Below are positions 1 to 9,958 of a stretch of 64,000 bases of DNA, piece after piece. The DNA comes from Micromonospora pallida (GTDB lineage: Bacteria; Actinomycetota; Actinomycetes; Mycobacteriales; Micromonosporaceae). The translations under genes were made by a program, and so were the position numbers. The stretch covers positions 5,271,001-5,335,000 of the forward strand of contig NZ_FMHW01000002.1 of the NCBI RefSeq assembly GCF_900090325.1, read 5' to 3'. The notes under the pieces were generated by a model, which ran no database searches, had not been told where the DNA came from, and saw only the letters and a list, made by a program, of their open reading frames with translations. Every line of letters begins with the position of its first letter. The first letter of the stretch is position 1.

Positions 1-705
1 AAGACACCACCAATAACAGCGCCGATCAAACCACTTGCTACGCCAGACCAGAATTCGGACACGCTGGCATTGTGGCACCGGCTCACCACCGCTCCGCCAT
101 CCCGTCTGCCGTCGACCCGCACTTCTGTGGAGCGGGCCTCCGCCCGGCCCGCCACGTCAAGACGGCCTTGACGGCTCGTACGGACGCTGGCGGGTCGGGC
201 GGTGGTCTGCTCGGCTCGCCCGGGTCGACGGCTGGCGGGATGGCTCCCCCACCGCAACCACCCACGGACCGCGAGCCGCCGACGGAGCCCCGGCCATCCT
301 GGAGCCGGAGCGCCCCCGCCGGAGGCGCAGTAACCGCAACCCCGCCACCACCCGGCAGCCGCCGACGGACCCGGCGTGCGCTCCCCCACGCCGCGCGGGT
401 GTCGGCCGCGCGGTCCGGCCGGCTGCCGGCCTACCACCCCACCGGACACGGCCTGTCGTCATGCGGCGGCCCATCGGGCTACCCGCTGTCCGCGCCAGCC
501 GCCGGGCGTGTTGCGTGGCCGGAGTCGGAGCGCCAGCGGAGCGACGGGCGCGCGCCCTGGCGGCGGCGCGTGCGGCCCGTTCAGGGCCGCCTTGAAGACG
601 TACAGAAAGTTTGAACAACATCGCCGGCAGCCGGCCGCCACCTCGGCCCGATCGCCCGGCGGACACGGGATGGCGCGAGTCGTGCGCGCTCCGTACGCTG
701 ACCGC
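1..705. other. No gene recognised
   Basis: Several long open frames overlap here on both strands, as expected for GC-rich DNA with few stop codons. None has a recognisable domain or a good ribosome binding site. The only signal is a possible -10 hexamer (TACGCT, 694-699) just before the next start codon. If the integrated element extends this far left, its left attachment site was not found: no copy of the 3' half of the tRNA-Arg at 11552-11624 is present. Confidence 0.5.
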
Positions 706-1272
706 ATGGCCGGCCTCGTCGATACCGCGCGGGAGATCGCGCGACGCAAGCTAGAGACCTCGCTGCCTCGTCGGTGGAGTCACGTCCGAGCGGTCGCCGC
801 GAAAGCGCAGACGGTCAGCAAGGCGGTTCCGGCTGAAGACCGTGATGTCCTCGTGGCGTCCGCATGGCTGCATGACGTCGGTTACAGTCCCGGCCTCGTT
901 GATACGGGGTTTCACTCGCTCGATGGTGGTCGGTGGCTGAGGCGGGAGCACTTCGACGAGAGGATTGCCGCCCTGGTGGCGCATCACTCGTGCGCCTGGC
1001 TGGAGGCTGAAGAGCGCGGGCTCGGTGACGTCCTGGCGGCGGAGTTCCCCCGGGAAGAGTCGGCCGTGGCTGACGCGCTTTGTTGCTCGGACATGACCAC
1101 CGGGCCGGACGGGCAGGACTTCGAGGTACTGGAACGCCTGGCGGAGATTCGGTCGCGGTACGGGCCGGATCACCTGGTGACCCGGTTCATCATTCGGGCG
1201 GAACCGGAGATGGTCGCGGCGGTGCGGCGGACTGAGGGCCGTCTCGCCGGCCGGGTCCGTCAACCGATGTAG
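706..1272 (+). CDS. HD-domain metal-dependent phosphohydrolase (AICE Mdp-like)
   Basis: A 188-residue HD-superfamily protein. The metal-binding pattern is visible: His26, His56-Asp57 in the WLHDVGY motif, a later His-His pair (AHHS) and an Asp in the CSDMT segment. These proteins hydrolyse phosphate esters, often of nucleotides; the substrate here is unknown. AICEs often carry such a gene (called mdp) beside a Nudix gene, which matches the next gene. ATG at 706 was chosen because the homologous part begins there and a TACGCT -10-like box ends 6 bases upstream, so the mRNA may be leaderless. Its 3' end overlaps the convergent Nudix pseudogene by 13 bases. Confidence 0.8.
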   Translation: MAGLVDTAREIARRKLETSLPRRWSHVRAVAAKAQTVSKAVPAEDRDVLVASAWLHDVGYSPGLVDTGFHSLDGGRWLRREHFDERIAALVAHHSCAWLEAEERGLGDVLAAEFPREESAVADALCCSDMTTGPDGQDFEVLERLAEIRSRYGPDHLVTRFIIRAEPEMVAAVRRTEGRLAGRVRQPM

Positions 1273-1729
1273 GGCTTCTTGCGGTCGTCGTAGCCGTGGG
1301 TGATGCGGAGCAGGGTCGACGGGTGCACGTTGAGGTTCGCCAGCTCGTCGCGGGTCACCCACCGGACCTCGGTTGACTCGTCGCTTGGCGTCGGCTCGCC
1401 GCTGATCGGTACGGCACGGAAGCAGAGCGAGAACTGTTGCCGTATCTCGCCGTCGGAGTACTCGACGACGTGTCGGGGTCGGAGTAGACCCCGACCAGGC
1501 CGACCACCTCCACGCCGACCCCGGTCTCTTCGAGGGTTTCCCTGACCGCTGTCTGCGCGACGGACTCCCCGATCTCCTGCCCGCCACCCGGTAGCGACCA
1601 CAGCCCGTTGTCGGTGCGCTGGATGAGCAGCACCCGCCCCTGCGCGTCACGCACGAAGACGGACACGGCTACGACGATGCTGTTGGCCTTCGGCGCGTTC
1701 GGGTCGTGGTAGTGCTCGATCCTCGCCAT
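1260..1729 (-). pseudogene. Nudix hydrolase with a frameshift (Pif/Nud-like)
   Basis: The N-terminal half contains a good Nudix box: GGGQEIGES, then REXXEE as RETLEE. It resembles the nudix genes of AICEs; in pSAM2 the Nudix protein Pif acts in transfer immunity. After the GVYSDP segment the frame is lost near 1480-1490. The natural continuation ([20 protein letters not shown] and the rest) is in another frame, and one C missing from a short C run would explain it. The gene is therefore inactivated or there is a sequencing error at that run. Start ATG is at 1729. It lies just downstream of the HTH gene on the same strand, 4 bases from its stop, and probably shares its transcript. Confidence 0.75.
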
Positions 1730-1733
1730 GTGT

Positions 1734-2489
1734 CTAGGCTGCCACCTCGTCATCCCACTGCAAGACAGAGGCGGCGCGGACCCGGTCAAGGGTGTCGACG
1801 TAGGTGCCGAAGAGGTCACCGCCGGACAGCTTCCGCAGGTGCATCACGGGCGCGTGCGGTGCCGGAAGCCCGAGAACATGCATGTTGACAAGCATCTCGT
1901 CGTCAAACCGGTAGATCGAGTTGTAGAGCGTCGTCTCGTGGTAGCGGACCTCGGCACCGGACCCCTTTAGGCGGTCGTAGTACTGCTGGACCTGCCGGAT
2001 CTTGGCTGCCATGACGCCCGGCATGCCTTCTTCGATGCTCCGCCGTTCGATGGCTGGCTTGTCGGGGTCACCGAGAAAGACCGTGACTTTGACTCCGGCA
2101 GCGGCCTTAGCACGCAGCGTATCCATCAGCTTCGGGTCCTGCTCAACGAGGAAGAGGCCCGCATAGGCGAGAATGTCAATTCTCCGCTCAGCCCGGTTGA
2201 TGAGTCGTTGCCACAGGTCGTACGGCACGGATGAGCGACGCGAGTAGAGCTGCACTACTTCGTTCTGCCCGATCCGTGATGCCGTCTCGGGGGTTACCGC
2301 GTTCGGCCACAGGTACGACTCGTCCTCCCGAACAAGGGCGGCGATTGCATGCCGGTGACGCGGATACGGCGTGCGGTCCTGCGTGATCCACCGTTCTACC
2401 GTCTTCGAGTCCACCCCGATCTTCTCGGCTACCACCAACGGCGTCATGCCGTTACGGAGGATGGCGTCACGCAAGCGATGGTTGGGCAT
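1734..2489 (-). CDS. HTH transcriptional regulator with C-terminal DUF5919-like domain
   Basis: A 251-residue protein. Residues about 1-60 form an XRE-like helix-turn-helix ([16 protein letters not shown]). The rest resembles the DUF5919/PLD-like module often attached to such regulators in actinomycete mobile elements, with segments such as ILAYAGLFL and [12 protein letters not shown] strong ribosome binding site (AGGAGG) lies about 7 bases before the ATG at 2489. It is transcribed away from the transfer operon, so the 2490-2663 gap probably holds divergent promoters and possibly its operator. A role as element repressor is inferred from position and is not shown by the sequence. Confidence 0.75.
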   Translation of the reverse strand: MPNHRLRDAILRNGMTPLVVAEKIGVDSKTVERWITQDRTPYPRHRHAIAALVREDESYLWPNAVTPETASRIGQNEVVQLYSRRSSVPYDLWQRLINRAERRIDILAYAGLFLVEQDPKLMDTLRAKAAAGVKVTVFLGDPDKPAIERRSIEEGMPGVMAAKIRQVQQYYDRLKGSGAEVRYHETTLYNSIYRFDDEMLVNMHVLGLPAPHAPVMHLRKLSGGDLFGTYVDTLDRVRAASVLQWDDEVAA

Positions 2490-2663
2490 CCGAACCTCCT
2501 GAGGGGACGACTAGGACGCATTCACGGTAGCGAAGACGTCCCTAGATGTCCAGCCTGCCTAATGGCCTGTCAGCGTCATTCCGGGAGTCTTGTCGACAGA
2601 GGCCAAGAGCGAAAGTCCACCGGGGACATGCTCATCTCTGGCCCGAGACACAGGAGGTTTGTT

Positions 2664-2984
2664 GTGAAGCTGTACGTGGACACCCAGGGCAAGCAGGTGA
2701 CGGTGTCGAGGGACCCGGAGCCGAAGAACGACCAGAACGGCAACCAGCGGTCCGAGAAGGGAACGGGCCGGCTCATGTGGTCCACCCAGGTCTTCGTCCT
2801 CGACGAGACGGGCGGTGAGGTCATCACCATCACCACGGCGGGTGAGAAGCCGAGCGTGAAGGTGGGACAGCTCATCGCAGTCGAGCAGTTGGAGGCCATC
2901 CCGTGGGCGACCAACGGGCGTAACGGCGTCGCGTTCCGCGCGATCTCGCTGAAGCCGGCGGCTGGCACCTCGGCGGCGAAGTAG
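2664..2984 (+). CDS. SCO3933-family regulatory protein of AICEs
   Basis: A 106-residue protein. The ending (IPWATNGRNGVAFRAISLKP) and the general layout match the small regulatory proteins that open the transfer/replication operon in many Streptomyces and Micromonospora AICEs (SCO3933 family). GTG at 2664 follows AGGAGG (2652-2657) with normal spacing. The longer open frame upstream has no such signal and runs antisense over the regulator gene, so it was not used. An imperfect hairpin (2601-2609 with 2636-2643) precedes the gene. The biochemical role is unknown. Confidence 0.7.
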   Translation: MKLYVDTQGKQVTVSRDPEPKNDQNGNQRSEKGTGRLMWSTQVFVLDETGGEVITITTAGEKPSVKVGQLIAVEQLEAIPWATNGRNGVAFRAISLKPAAGTSAAK

Positions 2985-3135
2985 CTCCTCGCACATCGTG
3001 CTGTGTCTGCCACCGGTGTCCGTGGCATCTGCAGCGGCTTGATAGTCCGCTGATCCGGCTCAAATCGCTTCGGGAATGTCGCTGCTCCTACTTTCCCGAC
3101 CCTGGCAACCCGTAGTTGCCCTTCCTGTTACTGGC

Positions 3136-3173
3136 GCGAGGCCGGTCCTGACAAATTCGTCGGCCGGCCTCGC
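3136..3173 (+). promoter_or_regulatory. Intergenic hairpin 1 of the transfer operon
   Basis: Perfect 10-bp inverted repeat (GCGAGGCCGG, 3136-3145, with 3164-3173) around an 18-base loop. It ends 31 bases before the start codon at 3205. No T tract follows, so it is not a typical intrinsic terminator. Similar hairpins at matching distances precede the genes at 3470, 4484 and 5606. Confidence 0.5.
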
Positions 3174-3204
3174 CTGCCCTCTACCCTTTGCGAAAGGGAA
3201 CGTC

Positions 3205-3381
3205 ATGATGCACATGCTGTGCCAGCACCCCACCTGTTCCCGGTACGCCGACCGTGAGGTCAAGGTCGAAGGCACGGCCTTCAGCTACCTGGTCTGCATG
3301 ACCGATGTCAGTTGGGCCAAGCGGGAAATCCTGAAGGACTTCCCCGGCCGCCGTGTCGTCGCGCAGTTCCTGCGCGGCTAG
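3205..3381 (+). CDS. Small Cys-containing AICE protein, unknown function
   Basis: A 58-residue protein with Cys-X5-Cys near the N-terminus (CQHPTC) and another Cys (VCM) about 20 residues later, so it could bind zinc. No family is recognised with certainty; small proteins of this kind are usual at this place in AICE operons. ATG at 3205 (or 3208) follows AAAGGGA at suitable spacing. A perfect hairpin (3136-3173) lies in the leader. Confidence 0.6.
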   Translation: MMHMLCQHPTCSRYADREVKVEGTAFSYLVCMTDVSWAKREILKDFPGRRVVAQFLRG

Positions 3382-3388
3382 GTAATTC

Positions 3389-3434
3389 GAGCTCGGGGCC
3401 GGTACTGGCTCCTACACCTGCCGACCCCGTGCTC
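3389..3434 (+). promoter_or_regulatory. Intergenic hairpin 2 of the transfer operon
   Basis: Inverted repeat of about 14 bp with two mismatches: 3389-3402 pairs with 3421-3434 around an 18-base loop. It ends 35 bases before the GTG at 3470. It has the same form and placement as the hairpins at 3136, 4415 and 5537. Confidence 0.5.
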
Positions 3435-3469
3435 TCCAACCCATCCAGCCCAATCGCTTGGGAGGACGC

Positions 3470-4393
3470 GTGTCCAAGTCTAGCCCTGCTCGCCTGTTCG
3501 GGCGGAAGTCTGCGGGAACGGTGACGGTCATTGAGGCCAAGGTTCACCGTTCGTCCGCGCGTAACGCCCGGTTGGCGTTCGTTCTGGTCGGTGTCGTCGT
3601 CGGCATCCTGTCGGCCGTCGTGGCCTCGTCCTACTGGCACCCGATCATCGCTCTGTTCGTCGGCGCGGCCGTCGGCTTCCCGACCGGTGCCGCCGCCTGG
3701 CTGCTCGTCCGCATCTGGCCGGTCCTGCGGCTGCTGTGGTGGTGGCTGCCGGAAATCGTCATCACGTCGACCTTGCTCACTGCCTGGGTGCACCTGGCTA
3801 CCCACACCTCGACCGTGGTGACCCTCGCCGTGGTCGCTGTGGTCGTCGGCGTTCCCGCCTCTATCCCGGTGGCCCGCCGGACCATCGTCGCCTGGGCGTG
3901 GTGCCTGATCGTGCGCCACCGGCTGCGGGTCTGCTTCGCGCAGTTCATCATCGCCAACCAGTCCGGTTCCCTGCCGCTGATCCTCTGGGCTCGCCCAACG
4001 CCTGTGGGTGAGCGGGTCTGGGTCTACCTGCGTCCCGGCCTGTCCGCTAAGGACCTTGAGGGCCGGCTCGACAAGATCGCTGTCACCTGTCACGCCTCCT
4101 CCGCTCTGATCGAGCGGGCCTCCGAGGGCAACGCCGCGTTCCTGCGGTTCGACATCAAGCGCCGCGAGGTGCTTACCGCCACCGTCGGCTCACCGCTGGC
4201 CGGTGTGATCGACCCCGACACCCCGACCACCGACCGGGCACCGGTCACCCCACCGACGGCCCTGGACCTTCCCGACGTGGAAGCCCCCACCGTCACCCTC
4301 CCGGCACCCCGCCCGGCCACCACCGCCAACGGCTCCAAGCCGTCGGCGGCTTCGTCGTCGACCGACACCGACGACATGTCCGACTGGATCTAA
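3470..4393 (+). CDS. Multi-spanning membrane protein of the AICE transfer operon
   Basis: A 307-residue protein. Hydrophobic stretches lie at about residues 30-50, 53-75 and 85-135 (for example FVLVGVVVGILSAVV and VVTLAVVAVVVGV). A soluble middle follows, then a Pro/Thr-rich low-complexity tail. It sits directly upstream of the FtsK/TraB-type translocase, where AICEs usually encode a membrane partner for transfer. Function is inferred from position. GTG at 3470 is preceded by GGGAGG; an earlier in-frame TTG at 3458 overlaps that ribosome binding site and is less likely. Confidence 0.65.
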   Translation: MSKSSPARLFGRKSAGTVTVIEAKVHRSSARNARLAFVLVGVVVGILSAVVASSYWHPIIALFVGAAVGFPTGAAAWLLVRIWPVLRLLWWWLPEIVITSTLLTAWVHLATHTSTVVTLAVVAVVVGVPASIPVARRTIVAWAWCLIVRHRLRVCFAQFIIANQSGSLPLILWARPTPVGERVWVYLRPGLSAKDLEGRLDKIAVTCHASSALIERASEGNAAFLRFDIKRREVLTATVGSPLAGVIDPDTPTTDRAPVTPPTALDLPDVEAPTVTLPAPRPATTANGSKPSAASSSTDTDDMSDWI

Positions 4394-4414
4394 CCCACCT
4401 TCACCTATCCCGGA

Positions 4415-4455
4415 CGCGAGGAGCCGTCAACGGCTCGTTCGTGGGGCTCCTCGCG
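4415..4455 (+). promoter_or_regulatory. Intergenic hairpin 3 of the transfer operon
   Basis: Perfect 11-bp inverted repeat (CGCGAGGAGCC at 4415-4425 with 4445-4455) around a 19-base loop. It ends 28 bases before the start of the translocase gene. No T tract follows. Confidence 0.55.
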
Positions 4456-4483
4456 CCCACCAACCCCGCCCAGGGAGGGCAAC

Positions 4484-5353
4484 ATGACCCGCACCGCCGC
4501 CGCCCCGACCACCGGTGTTCCGGTGGGGCCTGGCCTGTCGATGTTCGACCCCATTTTCGTCGGCATCGACGAGTTCGGACAGCCCGTCTACATCACCCTC
4601 GCCTACCGCAACCTCCTTGCCGGCGGCGAGCCCGGCGGAGGCAAGTCCGGCCTCCTCAACACCATCGCCGCGCACGCGGCCCTGTCCGTCGACTCCCGGC
4701 TCGTGCTCCTCGACGGCAAGCTCGTCGAACTCGGCCAGTGGGAGGACGTCGCCGACGCCTTCATCGGCCCCGACATCACCGCCGCCCTGACCGTCCTGCG
4801 ACGGCTCCAGCAGGTGATGAACAACCGCTACGCCTGGCTGCGCGCCCACGGCCGCCGCAAGGTCACCGCCGCCGACCGGCTGTCGGTCATCACCGTCCTC
4901 GTCGACGAGATCGCCTTCTTCTCCGCCACCGTCGGCAGCAAGCAGGAACAGGAAGAGTTCGTCGCCCTCCTGCGGGACCTGGTCGCCCGGGGCCGCGCCG
5001 CCGGCATCCCCGTCGTGGCTGCCACCCAGCGACCCAGCTTCGACATCATCCCGACCAGCCTGCGGGACCTGTTCGGCTACCGCGCCGCGTTCCGCTGCAC
5101 CACCCCGAACAGCTCGAACATCGTCCTCGGTCACGGCTGGGCCGAGCAGGGCTACTCCGCGACCGACATCGCCCCGACCAACCAGGGAGCGGCCTACCTC
5201 ATCGCGGAGGGCGGCACCCCCCGCCGCATCAAGGCCGCCTACCTCACTGACGCCCAGATTGCCGGCATTGCCGACTACGCGGCCTGGGTCCGTCGCCCCG
5301 GGGGCCTCACCACCCCGGCCAGCACTCCCGCTGATTGGGGGATGGCCGCATGA
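4484..5353 (+). CDS. FtsK/SpoIIIE-type DNA translocase (TraB/TraSA-like)
   Basis: A 289-residue P-loop ATPase with Walker A GGEPGGGKSG (about residues 46-55), Walker B VITVLVDEIAF near 140 and an ATQRPSFDIIP segment near 180, typical of FtsK/SpoIIIE motors. In AICEs and Streptomyces plasmids one such protein moves double-stranded DNA to the recipient mycelium. It is shorter than pSAM2 TraSA and lacks an obvious membrane segment; the upstream membrane protein may supply anchoring. ATG at 4484 has a strong ribosome binding site (AGGGAGGG). Its stop overlaps the next start in ATGA. Confidence 0.9.
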   Translation: MTRTAAAPTTGVPVGPGLSMFDPIFVGIDEFGQPVYITLAYRNLLAGGEPGGGKSGLLNTIAAHAALSVDSRLVLLDGKLVELGQWEDVADAFIGPDITAALTVLRRLQQVMNNRYAWLRAHGRRKVTAADRLSVITVLVDEIAFFSATVGSKQEQEEFVALLRDLVARGRAAGIPVVAATQRPSFDIIPTSLRDLFGYRAAFRCTTPNSSNIVLGHGWAEQGYSATDIAPTNQGAAYLIAEGGTPRRIKAAYLTDAQIAGIADYAAWVRRPGGLTTPASTPADWGMAA

Positions 5354-5529
5354 ACCACACCCCACGCCGGTTCACCGAACTGGTCGTCACCGGCACCCGC
5401 GCCGAGATCGACGCGGTTCAGACGATGGCCCGCCACTGCGGCCGGCTCGTCTTCATGTCCGCACCCGCTCCGGTCAGCGCGGCAGACCCGCGACTACGGA
5501 TCGTCGTCCGCCTGACCCCGACCACCTAG
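5350..5529 (+). CDS. Small AICE protein, unknown function
   Basis: A 59-residue protein that begins in the ATGA overlap with the translocase stop codon, so the two are probably translationally coupled. The sequence (ELVVTGTRAEIDAVQ, then RLRIVVRL) suggests a small alpha/beta fold. No catalytic motif or family is recognised. Its position suggests a role in transfer or its control, without direct support. Confidence 0.55.
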   Translation: MNHTPRRFTELVVTGTRAEIDAVQTMARHCGRLVFMSAPAPVSAADPRLRIVVRLTPTT

Positions 5530-5536
5530 CAACCGA

Positions 5537-5576
5537 CAGGACCAGCGGATTCCGCCTGCCAGCAGAGCTGGTCCTG
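5537..5576 (+). promoter_or_regulatory. Intergenic hairpin 4 of the transfer operon
   Basis: Perfect 10-bp inverted repeat (CAGGACCAGC at 5537-5546 with 5567-5576) around a 20-base loop. It ends 29 bases before the next start codon, as with the other hairpins of the operon. Confidence 0.5.
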
Positions 5577-5605
5577 CCGGCCTCACCAACAGCCCTCGAA
5601 AGGAC

Positions 5606-6052
5606 GTGGCTGCCATGAAGGCTACCCACAACCCACCCACCGGAGAACAGGACACTCCCGCCGTCCTGCTCCGCTGCGCTGCCCTCTACCTGAGCCGGCA
5701 CGGCTGGCACCAGGGCACCTACTACACCGCCAACACCGACACCCTCACCCCGCCGGCCTGCGCCGTCGGGGCAATCGGCATGGCCGCCGCCGGCCGGCGT
5801 ACCGACCACTTCTCCAGCCTCGACTACGACACCCAGGTCACCTACCGCCGGACCGTCAACGTGTTCACCCACTACCTCGACACTCACCACCCGTTGCCGG
5901 TCATCGACGAAGACGGCTTCCTCGTCGACGAGCACACCTCCCCGTTCTCGTGGAACGACGACCCGGCCCGCACGGTCGATGAGGTCATCAAGGCCCTGAT
6001 CGGGGCCGCTGACGAATGGGACCGCCTGCACCCCGCTGGTGGTGCCCGATGA
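5606..6052 (+). CDS. DUF6197-like AICE protein
   Basis: A 148-residue soluble protein. Its layout (LRCAALYLSRHGWHQGTYY, PACAVGAIGMA, then SFSWNDDPARTVDEVIKAL) matches the DUF6197 proteins common in actinomycete mobile elements; function is unknown. The start is uncertain: GTG at 5606 lies 3 bases after AAGGA, whereas ATG at 5615 lies 12 bases after it. The stop overlaps the next start in GATGA. Confidence 0.6.
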   Translation: MAAMKATHNPPTGEQDTPAVLLRCAALYLSRHGWHQGTYYTANTDTLTPPACAVGAIGMAAAGRRTDHFSSLDYDTQVTYRRTVNVFTHYLDTHHPLPVIDEDGFLVDEHTSPFSWNDDPARTVDEVIKALIGAADEWDRLHPAGGAR

Positions 6053-6234
6053 CCACCAGCGCGTTTCTCGACTGGAGCAAGTCCGGCAGCGCCGGCACCC
6101 CGGAACCCTGCACCATCTGCGGACACCCGGCCATCTGCCGTAGCCCCAAGGGCAAGCCCTGCCACAAGGTCTGTGCCGAATCCTGGGCCGTCGACCACCA
6201 GCAGGCAGACACGACCAAGGGCGGTGCCGCATGA
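6049..6234 (+). CDS. Small putative zinc-binding AICE protein
   Basis: A 61-residue protein with a likely zinc site made from CTICGHPAIC and the later CHKVC. It starts in an ATGA overlap with the previous gene and ends overlapping the next, so it belongs to a tightly coupled run of small genes from 6049 to 7964. No function is known. Confidence 0.55.
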   Translation: MTTSAFLDWSKSGSAGTPEPCTICGHPAICRSPKGKPCHKVCAESWAVDHQQADTTKGGAA

Positions 6235-6536
6235 CCGCCCCGACCGTCAAGCCCTGCTTGACATCCGTCCCCCGGCAACAGCGGCGTCGGGACGTCGTCG
6301 AGAACGACGAGTTCGCCGCCTTCGCTCGCCGCATCATCCGCGCCCACGGCCGCCGCGTCGCCACCGGCGACGTGGAAGCTCTCCGTGACCTGACGGCCTT
6401 GTCCGCCGCTCTCGATGACGCCATCGGTGAAGCCGTCGTTGGCCTCCGCGCCTTCGGCTACTCCTGGGCCGAGATCGGCTCCCGGCTCGGCATCTCCCGC
6501 CAAGCCGCCCAGCAGCGCTGGAGTGACCGGTTATGA
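6231..6536 (+). CDS. Small helix-turn-helix protein of the AICE
   Basis: A 101-residue protein whose C-terminus has a sigma-region-4-like helix-turn-helix (YSWAEIGSRLGISRQAAQQR). The N-terminal half is helical and charged. It is coupled by ATGA overlaps on both sides. A DNA-binding role in controlling the operon or replication is plausible, but the target is unknown. Confidence 0.65.
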   Translation: MTAPTVKPCLTSVPRQQRRRDVVENDEFAAFARRIIRAHGRRVATGDVEALRDLTALSAALDDAIGEAVVGLRAFGYSWAEIGSRLGISRQAAQQRWSDRL

Positions 6537-6907
6537 CCGACTTCTCCAACCTGATCGGTCTACGCCTGCGGTTCTACGACCCGCTCGGCACCCGCCACGG
6601 GTTCCCCACCTTCCCCTACCTGATGGCACCGGCCGGGCTCGCCACCGTCCGGCAACTGCGGGCCGCCGGCCTACGCCCCGGCGGACAAGACCCGGTCGCC
6701 CAGATCCTCTGGCGGCGCGGTGAGCGCGTCGCCTACCTCTACCGCCTCGACCTCGCCAAGCCGAAGCGCACCGCCACTCCCGCCCAGCGGGCGGCCATCG
6801 CCAAGGCGCTACGCGCTCGCCGCACCTGCCCCGTCTGTGAGCAGGTGCAGCCCTACTACATCCCCCGCCGCTACGGCTGCTGCCTCGACTGCCACGGAGG
6901 CCACTGA
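6533..6907 (+). CDS. RRQRL-motif zinc-binding protein
   Basis: A 124-residue protein with the central segment TVRQLRAAGLRPGGQDPVAQ and a C-terminal zinc ribbon made of CPVC and CCLDC. This arrangement is characteristic of the RRQRL-motif zinc-binding proteins found in AICE operons upstream of spdB-like and rep genes. The molecular role is unknown. It overlaps the previous gene by four bases and ends 2 bases before the next start. Confidence 0.7.
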   Translation: MTDFSNLIGLRLRFYDPLGTRHGFPTFPYLMAPAGLATVRQLRAAGLRPGGQDPVAQILWRRGERVAYLYRLDLAKPKRTATPAQRAAIAKALRARRTCPVCEQVQPYYIPRRYGCCLDCHGGH

Positions 6908-6909
6908 CC

Positions 6910-7698
6910 ATGCCCGCGAAGACTCCGACTGCTGGCACCCGGATCGAGGGTGTCGTCCTGGTGCTCATCCTGCTGACCGTCGCCGGCTTCGCCGGTGCCG
7001 CCTCGTTCACCCACGTCAAGGACTGGACCCTCGACAACTCCCCCGCCGGCACCGGCGAGTGGTTCGGCTGGGCCAACGCCGTCATCTCCGAACTCGTCCC
7101 CGTCGCCGCCCTGCTCACCATCCGTCGCCGCAAGCGCCTCGGCGCATCCGTCGGCTACCCGATCCTGCTGCTGATCGCCTCGGCCTGCCTCTCGCTGGCC
7201 GCACAGTTGGCGGTCGCCAAGCCCGGCCCGTCCGGGTGGCTCCTGTCCGCCGTTCCCGCCCTGGCCTTCATGGCCTTGGTGAAGCTCGTCCTCAGTCCCA
7301 CCCCGGCCGACACCCGGTCGGTCGAGCCGGTCAAGCCGACCGAACCCATCCGCGTCCAGGTCGCCGAACCCGCCGCCGAGTCGGCACCGGCCATCACCCC
7401 GGCACCGGAACCCACCAACGACCCGACCGAACCGATCGTCACCACCGACCCCGACCCGGTGCCTGTCGCGGCTGCCGACCCGATCCCCACGCCGACCGTC
7501 ACCCCGGCCGCTGAGCCGGTGGTCGTGCCTACCCACCTGCTGCCCACGGCGCGGTTCGCCGCCGTCCAGCACGAGCAGGCCACCGGGCAACCCATCACCG
7601 CCCCCGAGCTGGCCGTCCGACTCAACCTCACCCCGCCCGTGGCGTCCGCGCTCCTGGACGCCATCACCGACAAGGGCACCCCGGTAGGTGCCCGATGA
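6910..7698 (+). CDS. DUF2637 membrane protein (SpdB-like)
   Basis: A 262-residue protein. Four hydrophobic stretches fall within about residues 14-125 (VVLVLILLTVAGFAGAA, AVISELVPVAALL, YPILLLIASACLSLAA, LLSAVPALAFMALV). A Pro/Glu/Thr-rich linker and a helical tail follow. The N-terminal part fits DUF2637, a family usual next to rep and transfer genes of AICEs. It probably helps spread the element within the recipient mycelium, by analogy with Spd proteins. It overlaps the next gene. Confidence 0.75.
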   Translation: MPAKTPTAGTRIEGVVLVLILLTVAGFAGAASFTHVKDWTLDNSPAGTGEWFGWANAVISELVPVAALLTIRRRKRLGASVGYPILLLIASACLSLAAQLAVAKPGPSGWLLSAVPALAFMALVKLVLSPTPADTRSVEPVKPTEPIRVQVAEPAAESAPAITPAPEPTNDPTEPIVTTDPDPVPVAAADPIPTPTVTPAAEPVVVPTHLLPTARFAAVQHEQATGQPITAPELAVRLNLTPPVASALLDAITDKGTPVGAR

Positions 7699-7963
7699 CC
7701 ATCCACGTCGTCGACATCGTGCACGTCCTGCACACCTGCCCGGCCGAGCCGGAGCCGCACCCCTACGACACCCGCCGCACCGTCGTACACGTCATCCCCG
7801 GCGGTCCCTGCCGGACCCCGATCACCGTCCAGTCCGGTGTGGTGGTCACCCAGATCCCGTGCCACCGGCACGAACCGGCCAACCGCCAATGCGGCGCCTG
7901 CCGGACCATCATCACCGAACGCTCCATCACCACCCGGCACCCCAACAACGGGGTTGCCGCCTG

Positions 7964-7964
<1 letters not shown>
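7695..7964 (+). CDS. Small AICE protein upstream of rep
   Basis: An 89-residue protein beginning in an ATGA overlap and ending in a TGATG overlap with rep. It has four cysteines, including CGACR, and a beta-rich pattern (VVHVIPGGPC, VQSGVVVTQIPC), so metal binding is possible. No family is recognised. Confidence 0.5.
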
Positions 7965-9745
<1,781 letters not shown>

Positions 9746-9769
9746 CCGAACAGGAGGAAGGAACTGACC

Positions 9770-9958
9770 TTGGACGACGAACTCATGACCGTTCCGGAGG
9801 TGCTTGCCACGCTCAACAACGTGTCGCGCCGGACGTTCTACCGGTGGCGTGAACTCGGCATCGCTCCAGCCTGCATCCGCCTCCCAAACGGAGAGCTCCG
9901 GATATCAAGGCGGGATCTCCGGATCTGGCTAGAGCAGCGGCGCGAGGTGGCGGCATGA
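9770..9958 (+). CDS. xis: Excisionase (MerR-like HTH)
   Basis: A 62-residue DNA-binding protein with the helix-turn-helix typical of AICE excisionases (TVPEVLATLNNVSRRTFYRW, then GELRISRRDLRIWLEQ). It directs the integrase towards excision. TTG at 9770 is preferred because AGGAGG and AAGGA (9752-9762) lie at correct spacing; ATG at 9785 is the alternative. Its stop overlaps the int start in ATGA. Confidence 0.85.
   Translation: MDDELMTVPEVLATLNNVSRRTFYRWRELGIAPACIRLPNGELRISRRDLRIWLEQRREVAA

Noticed and set aside
35..614. Overlapping long frames at the left edge
   Set aside because: Several frames are open at once, composition is low-complexity Arg/Pro/Ala, and none has a start signal or domain.
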